Source: Merdicola sp963557785 (lineage in GTDB: Bacteria > Bacillota > Clostridia > TANB77 > CAG-508). From it: a DNA stretch of 64,000 bases. This document shows, piece by piece, positions 18,593-27,329 of the stretch. A program made the position numbers and the translations under genes. How positions within the stretch are numbered: the stretch's first letter is position 1; every line of letters starts with the position of its first letter. The notes beneath the pieces were generated by a model. That model searched no databases. It worked only from the letters and a program-made list of their open reading frames with translations, and was not told the origin of the DNA. The stretch is taken from positions 124,001 through 188,000 of the forward strand of contig CAUWBF010000001.1 in NCBI GenBank assembly GCA_963557785.1, read 5' to 3'.

Positions 18593-19702
18593 ATGGAAAA
18601 TAAAAAGGTTAAAATAATATTATTCATTATTCTAGTTTTGATTATTATTTCTATAGTTACATTAATAGGAAGATATAATGAAGAAATAGCAGAAAAAGCA
18701 AAAGAAATTCAAGAAATGATTACCCAATCTAGTTTTAAAACAACAGAGGGGATAGATATAGTACCAACTATGCAAGATGAAATATCTTCAGATACTGTAT
18801 GGTGCTGTACTTTCCAATTAGTTTGGAATGATTTAAAAGACGAAATTGCGAAAAAAGATATAGTATTTAATGAACAAGTAGTAGAAGCAGAAAACTTAAA
18901 TAAATCAGAATTTAATTCTAATATGATTTCAGATGATTATTATTATAAAAAGTATGGAATTATGAATTCTGAACTAAAAAAAGAGATAGAAGATGGAATA
19001 AAAGAAAAATTTGGAGAAACAAGTAATATATTAAATGATTTCGATTGGTCATCAGAAGATAGCGATAAATACTTTTTATATGCAATGCTTAAAAGAAAAT
19101 TCGAATTTTATTATGAATTTGATGATTTAGAAAAATCAAATTTTGGAAAAAATTATAAAAATGTAAGTTATTTCGGAATAGATGAAAAAACAAAAAATGA
19201 AGTAAGAAGTCAAGTAGAAGTAATTTACTATAATTCAAAAGATGATTTTGCAATACAAATAAACACAAAGCAAAATGATGAAGTGATTATTTGTAAAGGA
19301 AATGAAGGAAAAACTTTTAAAGAAATATATGATAAAGTAAAAAACACAACTTATGATGGAAGTATAAGCTTGTCAAATACTGAAAGCTTAAAAATTCCAA
19401 ACCTAGAATTTAAAGAGAAAAAAGAATTTACAAATTTACAAGACAAAGAATTTACATTTAGTACAGGAGAAATTTATACAATTGAAGAAGCGATTCAAAC
19501 TGTAGAATTTAAGTTAGACAAAAAAGGTGGAGAAGTTAAAAGCGAAGCAGGAATGGGAGTAGCTAAAATGGCATTACCTACTAATCAAGAAGAAAATAGA
19601 GAATTCTATGTAGATGATACATTTACACTTTTCTTAAGAGAAAATGGAAGAGAATTACCATATTTTGCCGCTAGAATAAATGATATAACTAAATTTCAAT
19701 AA
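18593..19702 (+). CDS. Membrane-anchored protein with possible serpin-like C terminus
   Basis: 369 residues with an N-terminal membrane anchor (about residues 6-27) and a large outer domain. Near the start of the domain is DTVWCCTFQLVWNDL. The C terminus runs through GGEVKSEAGMGVAKM and then EFYVDDTFTLFLREN...FAARI, which recalls the serpin hinge (Gly/Ala/Ser-rich) followed by the late DHPFLFLI strand and final strand. This resemblance is by eye and the serpin N-terminal landmarks are not clear, so treat the name as a lead only. Downstream esterase and acyltransferase genes follow closely, 20 bases after the stop, suggesting one transcript. Confidence 0.75.
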   Translation: MENKKVKIILFIILVLIIISIVTLIGRYNEEIAEKAKEIQEMITQSSFKTTEGIDIVPTMQDEISSDTVWCCTFQLVWNDLKDEIAKKDIVFNEQVVEAENLNKSEFNSNMISDDYYYKKYGIMNSELKKEIEDGIKEKFGETSNILNDFDWSSEDSDKYFLYAMLKRKFEFYYEFDDLEKSNFGKNYKNVSYFGIDEKTKNEVRSQVEVIYYNSKDDFAIQINTKQNDEVIICKGNEGKTFKEIYDKVKNTTYDGSISLSNTESLKIPNLEFKEKKEFTNLQDKEFTFSTGEIYTIEEAIQTVEFKLDKKGGEVKSEAGMGVAKMALPTNQEENREFYVDDTFTLFLRENGRELPYFAARINDITKFQ

Positions 19703-19722
19703 ACAAAACGGAGAAATGAATT

Positions 19723-20616
19723 ATGATTATACTAATTTTAGATATACTAAAAAAGATTTTGTTAGTTATATTTATAATAATTATTCTGATTATTATATTC
19801 TTATTTAAAGGAGAAGTACAATCTATTGTACCTAGAAAAATAAAAAAGAAATATAAATTACAAATAAAAAAAGTAAATAAGAGAAGAGTATTTACTTTAT
19901 TACCTAGAGACGATAAAAAAATAGAAAAAATTATATTATATTTGCATGGTGGTTCATATGTAGGAGCACTAAATAATGAGCATTGGGATTTTTTATCAGA
20001 TATAGTTGATGATACTGGAATAGCAATAGTTATTCCAGATTATCCACTTACACCAAAATATAGCTATAAAGATGCTTTTAATATGGTAGAGCCTATATAT
20101 AAAGAAATACTAAAAAATAAAGAAAATAAAAAGTTTATAATTATGGGTGACTCTGCTGGAGGGGGAATGGCATTAGCCTTAGTTCAAAAAATGCAGGAGG
20201 AAAATATAGAAATTCCAGATAAAACTATATTATTATCTCCATGGTTAGATGTTACTATGAAAAACCCAGATATTGCTAAAATAGAAGAAAATGATCCAAT
20301 ATTAAATAAATTAGCTTTAATTATTTCAGGAGAACACTATTCAGGAAAAGATGGAAAAAACTCATATTTAGTTAATCCAATTAATGGTCCACTAAATGGA
20401 TTAAGGAATATTGTAATCTTTACAGGAACATATGATATATTAAATGCAGATGCTAGATTATTAGTAGAAAAAGCAAATAAAATTAATATAAATATAGATA
20501 TAAGAGAATATGAAAAAGCAATTCATATATGGATGTTAAGTAGGCATAATAAGAAAATAGTATATAAAGCTGAAGAGGCATACCAAGATGTAATAACATT
20601 ACTAAAAGAAATTTAG
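19723..20616 (+). CDS. Membrane-anchored alpha/beta hydrolase (hormone-sensitive-lipase-like esterase)
   Basis: 297 residues: an N-terminal membrane segment (about 6-26) then an alpha/beta hydrolase. Oxyanion motif LHGGSY, nucleophile elbow GDSAGGG (catalytic Ser), an acid in GTYDILNADA and a late His in KAIHIW complete the triad, as in the HSL/carboxylesterase family. The substrate is unknown. It is followed within 9 bases by a condensation/acetyltransferase-like protein and then a membrane protein. I recall this trio recurring in Clostridia, which suggests a shared pathway acting on an acylated envelope or lipid compound (inference). Confidence 0.88.
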   Translation: MIILILDILKKILLVIFIIIILIIIFLFKGEVQSIVPRKIKKKYKLQIKKVNKRRVFTLLPRDDKKIEKIILYLHGGSYVGALNNEHWDFLSDIVDDTGIAIVIPDYPLTPKYSYKDAFNMVEPIYKEILKNKENKKFIIMGDSAGGGMALALVQKMQEENIEIPDKTILLSPWLDVTMKNPDIAKIEENDPILNKLALIISGEHYSGKDGKNSYLVNPINGPLNGLRNIVIFTGTYDILNADARLLVEKANKININIDIREYEKAIHIWMLSRHNKKIVYKAEEAYQDVITLLKEI

Positions 20617-20625
20617 GAGATTAAT

Positions 20626-21897
20626 ATGTTAAATAAAAATAAAAAAGATGTTAATTGGAGAAGACTAGATAATTCTGCAAAAATATTTCCTTTATCATCA
20701 AGTAAAAAATATAGTAGTGTATTTAGATTATCTGCTGTTATGAAAGAAAATATAAATCCCAAAGTACTAGAAGAAGCAGTAAATATTGCAATAAATAAAT
20801 ATATATTTTTTAAAGTAAGATTAAAACAAGGTTTCTTTTGGTATTATTTTGAAGATAATCCAAAGAAGATAAAAATAGAAGAGGAAATAGATTATCCTTG
20901 TAAATATATAGATCCAAGTGTAAATAATAGTTATTTATTTAAAATTACATATTTTGAAAGAAAAATTAATATAGATATATTTCATTCTTTAACAGATGGA
21001 AATACAGCAGTTCAATTTTTTAAAGAGATAGTATACACATATATAGAACTTATGAACCCAGATAAATTTGCAGAAGAATGTAGAACAGATAGAAAGATAA
21101 GTTTTGATACAGAAGATAGCTATTTAAAAAATTATGATAAAAAAATTAAAAATAATAAAGGTTCAAAAAAAGCTTATATTCTTAGAGGTCAAAAATTACC
21201 TTTTAATGCAATTGCTGTTACTCATGAAATAATTGATTTAAATAAACTAAAAGAAGTAGCTAAAAATAACGATTCTACAATAACTCAATATTTGACTGCA
21301 GTACTTATTTATGCAATATACAATGAAAATTATAAATCTTCTAGAAGTAAGAAACCTATAAAAATATGTGTGCCAGTCAATTTAAAGAAGTATTTTAAAT
21401 CACAAACAGTAAATAACTTCTTTTCATATATAACAGTTGAAACAAATTTCAAAGATAAAAAAATGCAAGAATTTAATAATATTTTAAACTTTGCAAAACA
21501 AAGCTTTGAAACAAAATTACAAGAGCAGGAAATAATGAAAACAATGTCTGCAAATGTAAAATTAGGTAATAATCCGTTTATAAAATTGATACCTTTATTC
21601 TTAAAGAAAGTATTTGTAAAACTAAGTTATATTGAAATTAGAAAATATACAACAACGACTTTTTCAAATATAGGAAGAGTTGGTATAATATCTAAGTATA
21701 GTGAATATATAGATAAGTTTTTATTTTTAATAGCTCCAGAAACAGTAGAAAAAATAAAGTGTTCTGCATGCTCATACGAAGATAAAATGATTTTTACTTT
21801 TACTTCAATATTAAATAATAAATATATAGAAAATGGATTTTATGAATTTTTAAAGTCACAAGGTATTAATGTAGACCTAGAAAGTAATGGTGTTTAA
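20626..21897 (+). CDS. Acyltransferase of the alcohol acetyltransferase/condensation-domain fold
   Basis: 423 residues. The active-site pattern HSLTDGNTAVQF matches the HxxxDG motif of CoA-dependent acyltransferases (chloramphenicol-acetyltransferase-like fold, including alcohol acetyltransferases and wax ester synthases). The late segment TTTFSNIGRVG corresponds to the conserved C-terminal part (usually SNxG). Substrates are unknown. It lies between the esterase and a membrane protein and overlaps the next ORF. No phosphopantetheine carrier or adenylation gene is nearby, so a nonribosomal peptide role is unlikely. Confidence 0.85.
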   Translation: MLNKNKKDVNWRRLDNSAKIFPLSSSKKYSSVFRLSAVMKENINPKVLEEAVNIAINKYIFFKVRLKQGFFWYYFEDNPKKIKIEEEIDYPCKYIDPSVNNSYLFKITYFERKINIDIFHSLTDGNTAVQFFKEIVYTYIELMNPDKFAEECRTDRKISFDTEDSYLKNYDKKIKNNKGSKKAYILRGQKLPFNAIAVTHEIIDLNKLKEVAKNNDSTITQYLTAVLIYAIYNENYKSSRSKKPIKICVPVNLKKYFKSQTVNNFFSYITVETNFKDKKMQEFNNILNFAKQSFETKLQEQEIMKTMSANVKLGNNPFIKLIPLFLKKVFVKLSYIEIRKYTTTTFSNIGRVGIISKYSEYIDKFLFLIAPETVEKIKCSACSYEDKMIFTFTSILNNKYIENGFYEFLKSQGINVDLESNGV

Positions 21898-22462
21898 AAT
21901 GTTATATCCAAAGATATTAAATATAGAAAAGGGAAAAATAATAAAAAAAATATTATTACTGGTATCAGTAATAATTTCAATAATATTAGTATTGATAAAT
22001 TTTTGTATAGATAGTACTAATAAGTGGTCTTTACTTTGTATAGTTGGAATAATATATGTATGGCTTACTACACTATACTCATTAAAAAGGAATGTAAATA
22101 TAGCATCACATGTAATGATACAAATGATTTGTATTACAGCTCTTACTTTAGCAATAGATTATATCTTAGGTTATGAAGGATGGAGCATAACTTTAGCTAT
22201 TCCTATTATTATTATGATAGGAAATGTTACATTACTAATTTTAACTATAGTAAGTAGGAAAAAATATATAAAATATGCAATATATCAAATTATTATATTT
22301 ATATTAAGTATGATTCCACTAATTCTTATGAAATATAGTATACAGAATTATAATTTGCCAACTATAATATCATCATCAATAGCTGGCGCAACATTATGTT
22401 TAACTTTAATATTATGTGGAAGAGATTTATATAAAGATATTATTAGAAGATTCCATATATAA
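21887..22462 (+). CDS. Multi-pass membrane protein, DUF6320-like
   Basis: 191 residues from 21887, or 187 from the ATG at 21899; neither has a strong ribosome binding site, so translation is probably coupled to the overlapping acyltransferase gene. Five or six hydrophobic segments span almost the whole length. The order esterase, acyltransferase, membrane protein matches a cassette in which the third member is called DUF6320; this name is from memory. No catalytic motif is seen. Confidence 0.8.
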   Translation: MVFKMLYPKILNIEKGKIIKKILLLVSVIISIILVLINFCIDSTNKWSLLCIVGIIYVWLTTLYSLKRNVNIASHVMIQMICITALTLAIDYILGYEGWSITLAIPIIIMIGNVTLLILTIVSRKKYIKYAIYQIIIFILSMIPLILMKYSIQNYNLPTIISSSIAGATLCLTLILCGRDLYKDIIRRFHI

Positions 22463-22463
22463 T

Positions 22464-22520
22464 TTAACATAAATAAAAATCATCTCATATAATATAAAAA
22501 ATATTATGAGGTGATTTTTT
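22464..22520 (+). promoter_or_regulatory. Terminator-like hairpin containing the lysozyme gene's ribosome binding site, with an internal promoter
   Basis: Left arm 22475-22495 pairs with right arm 22501-22519 (19 bp, one wobble, a 2-base bulge), then T6 and the start codon at 22521. The ribosome binding site GAGGTGA (22508-22514) is inside the right arm. A promoter TTAACA (22464-22469), 18-base spacer, TATAAT (22488-22493) sits with its -10 in the left arm, so its transcript would begin near the loop and keep the site free. Confidence 0.75.
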
Positions 22521-23768
22521 ATGAAAAGAAAATTAATAAAATTACTAATAACAATAATAGTTACCTTTATGATTATGCCAAATTATAAATATGCAATTAA
22601 TCCTTCAAGCAATTTAATATATGAAGGAATAGACGTAAGTAAGTGGCAAGGATACATAGATTTTAGTCAGGTTAGACAATCTGGAATACAAATTGTCTAC
22701 ATAAAAGCAAGTGAGGGAACAGGATATGTAGATCCGTATTTTAGAAGAAATTATGAAGGAGCAAAAGAAAATGGATTAAGTATAGGATTTTATCATTATT
22801 TAACTGCAAGGAATGAAGAAGAAGCAGCGCTAGAAGCGGAACATTTTACAAATGTAATTGCTGGAACTAAACCAGATTGCAAATTAGCTATGGATTTTGA
22901 ATCTTTTGGAAACTTAAGCAATGAAGAAATAAACAATCTAGCATTTATATTTTTAAAAAAAGTTCAAGAATTAACAGGAAGAGAAATGGTAATATATAGT
23001 GATACGTATAATGCAAGAAATGTGTTTAGTTATGAGTTAGCATCGCAGTATCCACTATGGGTTGCAGAATATGGTGTAGAAATTCCTCAAGATAATGGAA
23101 AATGGAATAATTGGATAGGATTTCAATATACAGATGACGGTAGAATAAATGGAATAGAAGGATATGTAGATAGAAATAAATTCACAGAGCAAATATTTGA
23201 GAATAGTTCATCAAAACAGATACCGGAAAGAGATAACACAAAAACAGGAGAAAATGCGGGAGATACATTTATATATGTAGTAAAAAAAGGAGATACTTTA
23301 AGCACTATAGCTAAAAAATACGATACAACAGTAGAAGAAATTGTTGCATTAAATAATATACAAAATCCAAATTTAATATTCGTAGGGCAAAGATTAATAA
23401 TAAATACAATTAATAAGCAATATTCTAATATAATGGGAAAGAAAATAGTGTATAGAATTCAAAGAGGAGATACCTTAAGCTCTATAGCAAGAAGATACGG
23501 AACGACCGTAAATAATTTAGTAAGGTTGAATAATATTAAAAATCCGAATTTAATATATGCAGGAACTAATATATTAGTAAATGTAGAAAATTCAATACAA
23601 AATTTAAATAATTATAAAGTAAATTTTAGATATAGAGTTAAATGGGGAGATACTTTAAGTTCTATAGCAAGAAGATATGGAACAACAGTAAGTAACTTAG
23701 TAAAACTAAATAATATCAGAAATCCGAATATTATTTATGTAGGACAGAAGATTTTAATAAGATATTAA
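22521..23768 (+). CDS. GH25 lysozyme with three LysM repeats
   Basis: 415-residue secreted cell-wall hydrolase cleaving the glycan backbone of peptidoglycan. N-terminal signal peptide (about 1-25), GH25 catalytic domain (about 33-220) with GIDVSKWQG at its start and the acidic pair in AMDFESF, and an exposed linker. Three LysM domains follow (about 250-297, 307-355, 365-415), each with GDTL and a LNN...NP core; they bind N-acetylglucosamine chains. The three LysM units are near copies of each other at DNA level. Translation probably depends on opening the hairpin that holds its ribosome binding site. A role in sporulation, growth or lysis cannot be told apart. Confidence 0.95.
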   Translation: MKRKLIKLLITIIVTFMIMPNYKYAINPSSNLIYEGIDVSKWQGYIDFSQVRQSGIQIVYIKASEGTGYVDPYFRRNYEGAKENGLSIGFYHYLTARNEEEAALEAEHFTNVIAGTKPDCKLAMDFESFGNLSNEEINNLAFIFLKKVQELTGREMVIYSDTYNARNVFSYELASQYPLWVAEYGVEIPQDNGKWNNWIGFQYTDDGRINGIEGYVDRNKFTEQIFENSSSKQIPERDNTKTGENAGDTFIYVVKKGDTLSTIAKKYDTTVEEIVALNNIQNPNLIFVGQRLIINTINKQYSNIMGKKIVYRIQRGDTLSSIARRYGTTVNNLVRLNNIKNPNLIYAGTNILVNVENSIQNLNNYKVNFRYRVKWGDTLSSIARRYGTTVSNLVKLNNIRNPNIIYVGQKILIRY

Positions 23769-23854
23769 ATAAAATTAAAGTCGTATTATGTACAAAACTC
23801 TTTACTATTAACATAAAATATTATATACTAATGTAGTAAAATTATGTTCTGAAA

Positions 23855-23887
23855 GGAGAGTATCTCAAGTACAGATACGATTTTTAT
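23855..23887 (+). promoter_or_regulatory. Hairpin between ribosome binding site and start codon of the ytvI-like gene
   Basis: GGAGAG (23855-23860) is 27 bases before the only plausible start codon, ATG at 23888. Between them GTATCT (23860-23865) and AGATAC (23873-23878) form a hairpin with a 7-base loop. Folding would bring the site to a usable distance. No in-frame ATG, GTG or TTG is nearer. Confidence 0.55.
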
Positions 23888-24988
23888 ATGGAAAAATTTG
23901 ATACAAATTATTATTCAAAAATAATGTTTAAAGTATTGGTAGTTCTATTTATTGCATTCGGAATTTTTTTAGCGTTTAAAATAGCAGCGTTTTATATTCC
24001 TTTTATTATTGCCTTACTTATTGCATCAATTATAGAGCCACTTATAAAGTTTTTTATAAATAAATGTAAATTAAAAAGAAAAACTGCAAGCACAATCGCA
24101 CTTATAATATTTACAATAATAATAGGTATAATTTTAACTGTTTTAATTTCAAACATTATTGCAGAATCAAAAGCGTTATTAGTAGAATTAGATAAACCTG
24201 CAAACAATATATATAACTGGTCCTTAGGAATTATAAATGATATAAAAAATGGTAATATAACAATACCTACTGAAACATTAGAAACAATACAAGGTTCCTT
24301 AGAAAGCTTATTAGGAAACATAAAAAATATTATTTATAACATACTAACTGGAATAGTTAATTTAGTATCATCAATACCAACTACTATTACATATATAATA
24401 ATAACTATTTTAGCTATTATATTTATATGTTTAGATAGAGATTATGTAATAAATTTAGCTAAGAAGCATGTACCAAAAAAATGGATAGAAAAGATAAAAG
24501 ATATATTTAGTAAAACATGTAGTATAACATGGAATTATATCAAAGCAGAAGCTAAATTATCAGGAATATGTTTTATATTAGTGTTAATCGGATTAATTAT
24601 ATTTGATATTTTGGGACTAAATGTTAAATATACAGTATTAATGGCAGTACTTATAGGATTTATAGACTTATTACCATTATTTGGTGCAGGAGCAGTTATG
24701 CTTCCATGGGCAGTGTACCTATATTTTACTGGCAATCATCCACTTGCAATAGCTATATTAATTTTATGGATTGTATGGGCTGTTGTAAAACAAATCATTG
24801 AACCAAAATTTGTAAGTCAGCAAATAGGAATGCATCCAATATTTACTTTAATAGGAATGTATACAGGATTTAAGTTAATTGGTGTTATAGGATTAATGAT
24901 AGGGCCGATAATATTACTTATATTAAAATCAGTATTTAGTGATTTATTTGAAAAAGGAATTTTAAAAACATTTTTTGAATTAGAATAA
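23888..24988 (+). CDS. ytvI: AI-2E-type membrane permease, sporulation YtvI-like
   Basis: 366 residues with about eight membrane segments: two or three at the N terminus, a soluble stretch at about 90-150, and a hydrophobic C-terminal half with GFIDLLPLFGAGAVMLPWA and KQIIEPKFVSQQIGMHP. These are landmarks of the AI-2E transporter superfamily; length and sequence fit the sporulation integral membrane protein YtvI best, but related permeases are close. The transported substrate is unknown. A weak promoter (TTTACT, 17 bases, TATACT) is at 23801-23829. Confidence 0.85.
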   Translation: MEKFDTNYYSKIMFKVLVVLFIAFGIFLAFKIAAFYIPFIIALLIASIIEPLIKFFINKCKLKRKTASTIALIIFTIIIGIILTVLISNIIAESKALLVELDKPANNIYNWSLGIINDIKNGNITIPTETLETIQGSLESLLGNIKNIIYNILTGIVNLVSSIPTTITYIIITILAIIFICLDRDYVINLAKKHVPKKWIEKIKDIFSKTCSITWNYIKAEAKLSGICFILVLIGLIIFDILGLNVKYTVLMAVLIGFIDLLPLFGAGAVMLPWAVYLYFTGNHPLAIAILILWIVWAVVKQIIEPKFVSQQIGMHPIFTLIGMYTGFKLIGVIGLMIGPIILLILKSVFSDLFEKGILKTFFELE

Positions 24989-25008
24989 ATAGAAAAGAGG
25001 AATAAAAT

Positions 25009-26238
25009 ATGAAAAAACCAGAATTATTAGCGCCAGCAGGATCATTTGAAAAAGCTAAAGTAGCATTTATGTATGGTGCAGATGCAATATATATGGGGAC
25101 AAAAACATTATCTTTAAGAACTAGAGTAGATGTAGAAGATGATGATTTAAAGAAAACGATAGAATATGCACATAGCATAGGAAAAAAGGTGTATGTAGCA
25201 ATAAACATATTTGCTTGGGACGAAAGATATGATGAAATAATAAAAGTGGCTAAAGAGCTAAATGAAATACGTCCAGACGCTATTATAGCTTCAGATGGGG
25301 GTGTAATAGATATTTTAAAAGAGTATGCACCAAATGTAGATATACATATAAGCACACAAGCAAATGTAATTAGCTATCATACAAGTAACTTCTGGTATAA
25401 AAATGGTGCAAGTAGAGTAATAGTTGGAAGAGAAATGAATAAATTACAACTAAAAGAATTAATGGAAAATAAACCAAAAGATTTAGAAGTAGAAATGTTT
25501 ATACATGGTGCTATTTGTTTTAGCTATTCTGGTAGATGCTTTTTAAGTGATTTCTTATCAGGAAGAAGTGCAAACTTAGGAGATTGTGCACAAAGTTGTA
25601 GATGGGCATATAATGTTTATTTAGAAGAAAAGAACAATCCAGGAAATTTAATGCCAATAGAATCAGATGATAAGGGGACATATATTTTATCATCAAAAGA
25701 TTTATGCTTAATAAGAGAAATACCTGAAATTGTAGATATGGGAATAGATAGCTTAAAAATAGAAGGAAGATTAAAAACAGAATATTATTTAGCATCAGTT
25801 GTAAATGCCTATAGAAATGCAATAGATGATTATATTGCAAATCCAGAAACATATAATGCAGATAAATACCTAAAAGAATTAGAAAAAACAAAAACAAGAG
25901 GTTTAACAACATTTTATTTTAATGATAGAAATAATAAAGACATTCAAGAGTATGAAGGAAAACAATATAATCCAGATTATGAATTTGGAGGAAAAGTTAT
26001 AGAATATTCTCAAGATAAATCTATAATAGAAATAAAAAATAAACTACAAGTAGGAGACAAACTAGAAGTAATAGTACCTGGAAAAATAGAGGCTATTCCA
26101 TTTGAAATAGAAGAATTATGGGATATAGAAACAAATGAAAGTATACAATTTGTAAATCCAGGAAAATTAGGACAACAAGTAAAAATGAAATTACCAATAG
26201 AATGTAAAAATGGTTGGATAATAAGAAGAAAAAAATAA
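25009..26238 (+). CDS. trhP: Peptidase U32 family protein, TrhP-like tRNA hydroxylation enzyme
   Basis: 409 residues. Starts with KPELLAPAGS and carries the U32 signature EMFIHGAICFSYSGRCFLS, then CAQSCRW: Cys residues thought to hold an Fe-S cluster. Studied members (E. coli YegQ/TrhP, B. subtilis homologues) act in 5-hydroxyuridine formation at tRNA position 34, with prephenate as hydroxyl source; protease activity is doubtful. The small C-terminal beta domain (about 325-405) is typical. TrhP is the best guess, but paralogues such as RlhA and UbiU/V share the fold. An Fe-S supply operon (suf) lies 10 kb upstream. Confidence 0.9.
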   Translation: MKKPELLAPAGSFEKAKVAFMYGADAIYMGTKTLSLRTRVDVEDDDLKKTIEYAHSIGKKVYVAINIFAWDERYDEIIKVAKELNEIRPDAIIASDGGVIDILKEYAPNVDIHISTQANVISYHTSNFWYKNGASRVIVGREMNKLQLKELMENKPKDLEVEMFIHGAICFSYSGRCFLSDFLSGRSANLGDCAQSCRWAYNVYLEEKNNPGNLMPIESDDKGTYILSSKDLCLIREIPEIVDMGIDSLKIEGRLKTEYYLASVVNAYRNAIDDYIANPETYNADKYLKELEKTKTRGLTTFYFNDRNNKDIQEYEGKQYNPDYEFGGKVIEYSQDKSIIEIKNKLQVGDKLEVIVPGKIEAIPFEIEELWDIETNESIQFVNPGKLGQQVKMKLPIECKNGWIIRRKK

Positions 26239-26243
26239 AAAGA

Positions 26244-26269
26244 AAGAGGGCAGAAAGCCCTCTTATTTT
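26244..26269. terminator. Bidirectional terminator
   Basis: AAGAGGGC pairs with GCCCTCTT around AGAAA; A and T runs on both sides. It ends the U32 gene, and its right side overlaps the stop of the convergent gene at 26263. Confidence 0.85.
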
Positions 26270-26763
26270 GTGATTTTGAAGATGCCTACAAAATTCCAAG
26301 GAAAATAATTCAGCATCTGGAAACCATCCATCATACGCGGTTTATATGTACGCCATTTTTCGCTCCAACCATAACTGTCGTTCCGGAAAAAATGATAATC
26401 GTGAATTTTATGATCAGCATAAATTTTTACAAAAAGTGCAATTTGATACTGATTTGAATTCATAATATCACCAATAAAAGAGGGCTCAATTTTTAAATCA
26501 AGAGCAGAAAGATCTGCAAATAATAGATCTACTATTTCTTCGACTGAGAAATAGTCTGCTTCGATATCTTTTCTGCCACAAATTGCACCAACCCGGTATA
26601 ACTCCAAACAACTTAATGTACTACCAATAGCATGTGAAAAACAGTTGGTATGATTTATAACATTTGTAGAGTTATATTCGTTATAGTCGAGAGTAGAATG
26701 AACAGCGACTTTTAACCGCTTTAGATTTTGGTCACGCGTTAAAGTCTCAATAGTTGTCATCAT
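26263..26763 (-). CDS. Putative papain-like cysteine-peptidase-fold protein (NCxxHAxG/DYHFFR)
   Basis: Start chosen at 26763, where AGGAG has proper spacing; the ATG at 26769 is too close to it. About 166 residues. NCFSHAIG (Cys41) and DYHFFRND...WSEKW (His124) match, by eye, a family with NCYAYAxG and DYHWYRQD..WSHKPG motifs that looks like a papain/NlpC-fold hydrolase. Here the motifs are divergent and the usual C-terminal Asn/Asp segment is reduced. No signal peptide. Codon use includes CGG, CGC and GCC, unlike neighbours, and together with the next gene it forms a second foreign-looking islet. Function unproven. Confidence 0.75.
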   Translation of the reverse strand: MMTTIETLTRDQNLKRLKVAVHSTLDYNEYNSTNVINHTNCFSHAIGSTLSCLELYRVGAICGRKDIEADYFSVEEIVDLLFADLSALDLKIEPSFIGDIMNSNQYQIALFVKIYADHKIHDYHFFRNDSYGWSEKWRTYKPRMMDGFQMLNYFPWNFVGIFKITK

Positions 26764-26835
26764 ATTCATTGCTCCTTAATCACTACAATTTTCAATTTAC
26801 ATAAAATATTATAACATACAATAATAAAAAAAGCA

Positions 26836-26872
26836 AAATAAAAAGGTGTGGTAACAGAAACCACACCTTTTC
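26836..26872 (-). terminator. Terminator for the 26900 gene
   Basis: Reading the minus strand, AAAAGGTGTGGT pairs with ACCACACCTTTT and is followed by TTATTTTG. It separates the two minus-strand genes of the islet. Confidence 0.85.
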
Positions 26873-26899
26873 GGAAGTTTAAAACTACTTCTCCTTCTT

Positions 26900-27184
26900 C
26901 TATTTCTTGTTTTGAGATTTTACCTGAGTCGCATTTTTACTCATATGAACACCTTTAGCTAATTTCTGAATACTTTCGCTAGCCTCTTTACGCTGCTTTT
27001 CTTGGATGGCTTGTGCTTTACGTTTACGTTCATCCTCAATGTGCTGATATACATTAGAGTTAATTCTAGAACCTTTGGGTCTACGACTTGCAGGAACTGT
27101 ATTCGGATACATACGGTCTAAAATTTCAGACATTCTCTCCCGAAAATGAGAGGAAGAATTTGAAGAATGGTTATAAATTGCCAT
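26900..27184 (-). CDS. Small basic protein of unknown function
   Basis: 94 residues with a TAAGGAGGT ribosome binding site. Very basic and hydrophilic; the first 25 residues are Ser/Asn-rich, the middle has PASRRPKGSR, and about residues 50-75 form a charged helix (EDERKRKAQAIQEKQRKE). No membrane or signal segment. It might bind nucleic acid, but that rests only on charge. Composition is richer in GC than neighbours, like the 26263 gene. Family not recognised. Confidence 0.7.
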   Translation of the reverse strand: MAIYNHSSNSSSHFRERMSEILDRMYPNTVPASRRPKGSRINSNVYQHIEDERKRKAQAIQEKQRKEASESIQKLAKGVHMSKNATQVKSQNKK

Positions 27185-27329
27185 ATAAATACCTCCTTAA
27201 TATGAAAGAACAAATTGTTACTATAATAAATTATATCATATTTATTAGTTTCATACAAATTGTATAAAATTATCGTTGATTAAAATATAATCATATGATA
27301 AAATTCTAAAAGATAATTAGAGGTAAAAT

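Noticed and set aside
20626..21897. Nonribosomal peptide synthetase condensation domain
   Set aside because: The fold motif fits, but no adenylation or carrier domain is present nearby, and the cassette partners suggest small-molecule acyl transfer.
23240..23768. Repeated DNA units in the lysozyme gene looked like a short repeat array
   Set aside because: They are the three LysM domains in frame, not CRISPR repeats; spacing and coding explain them.
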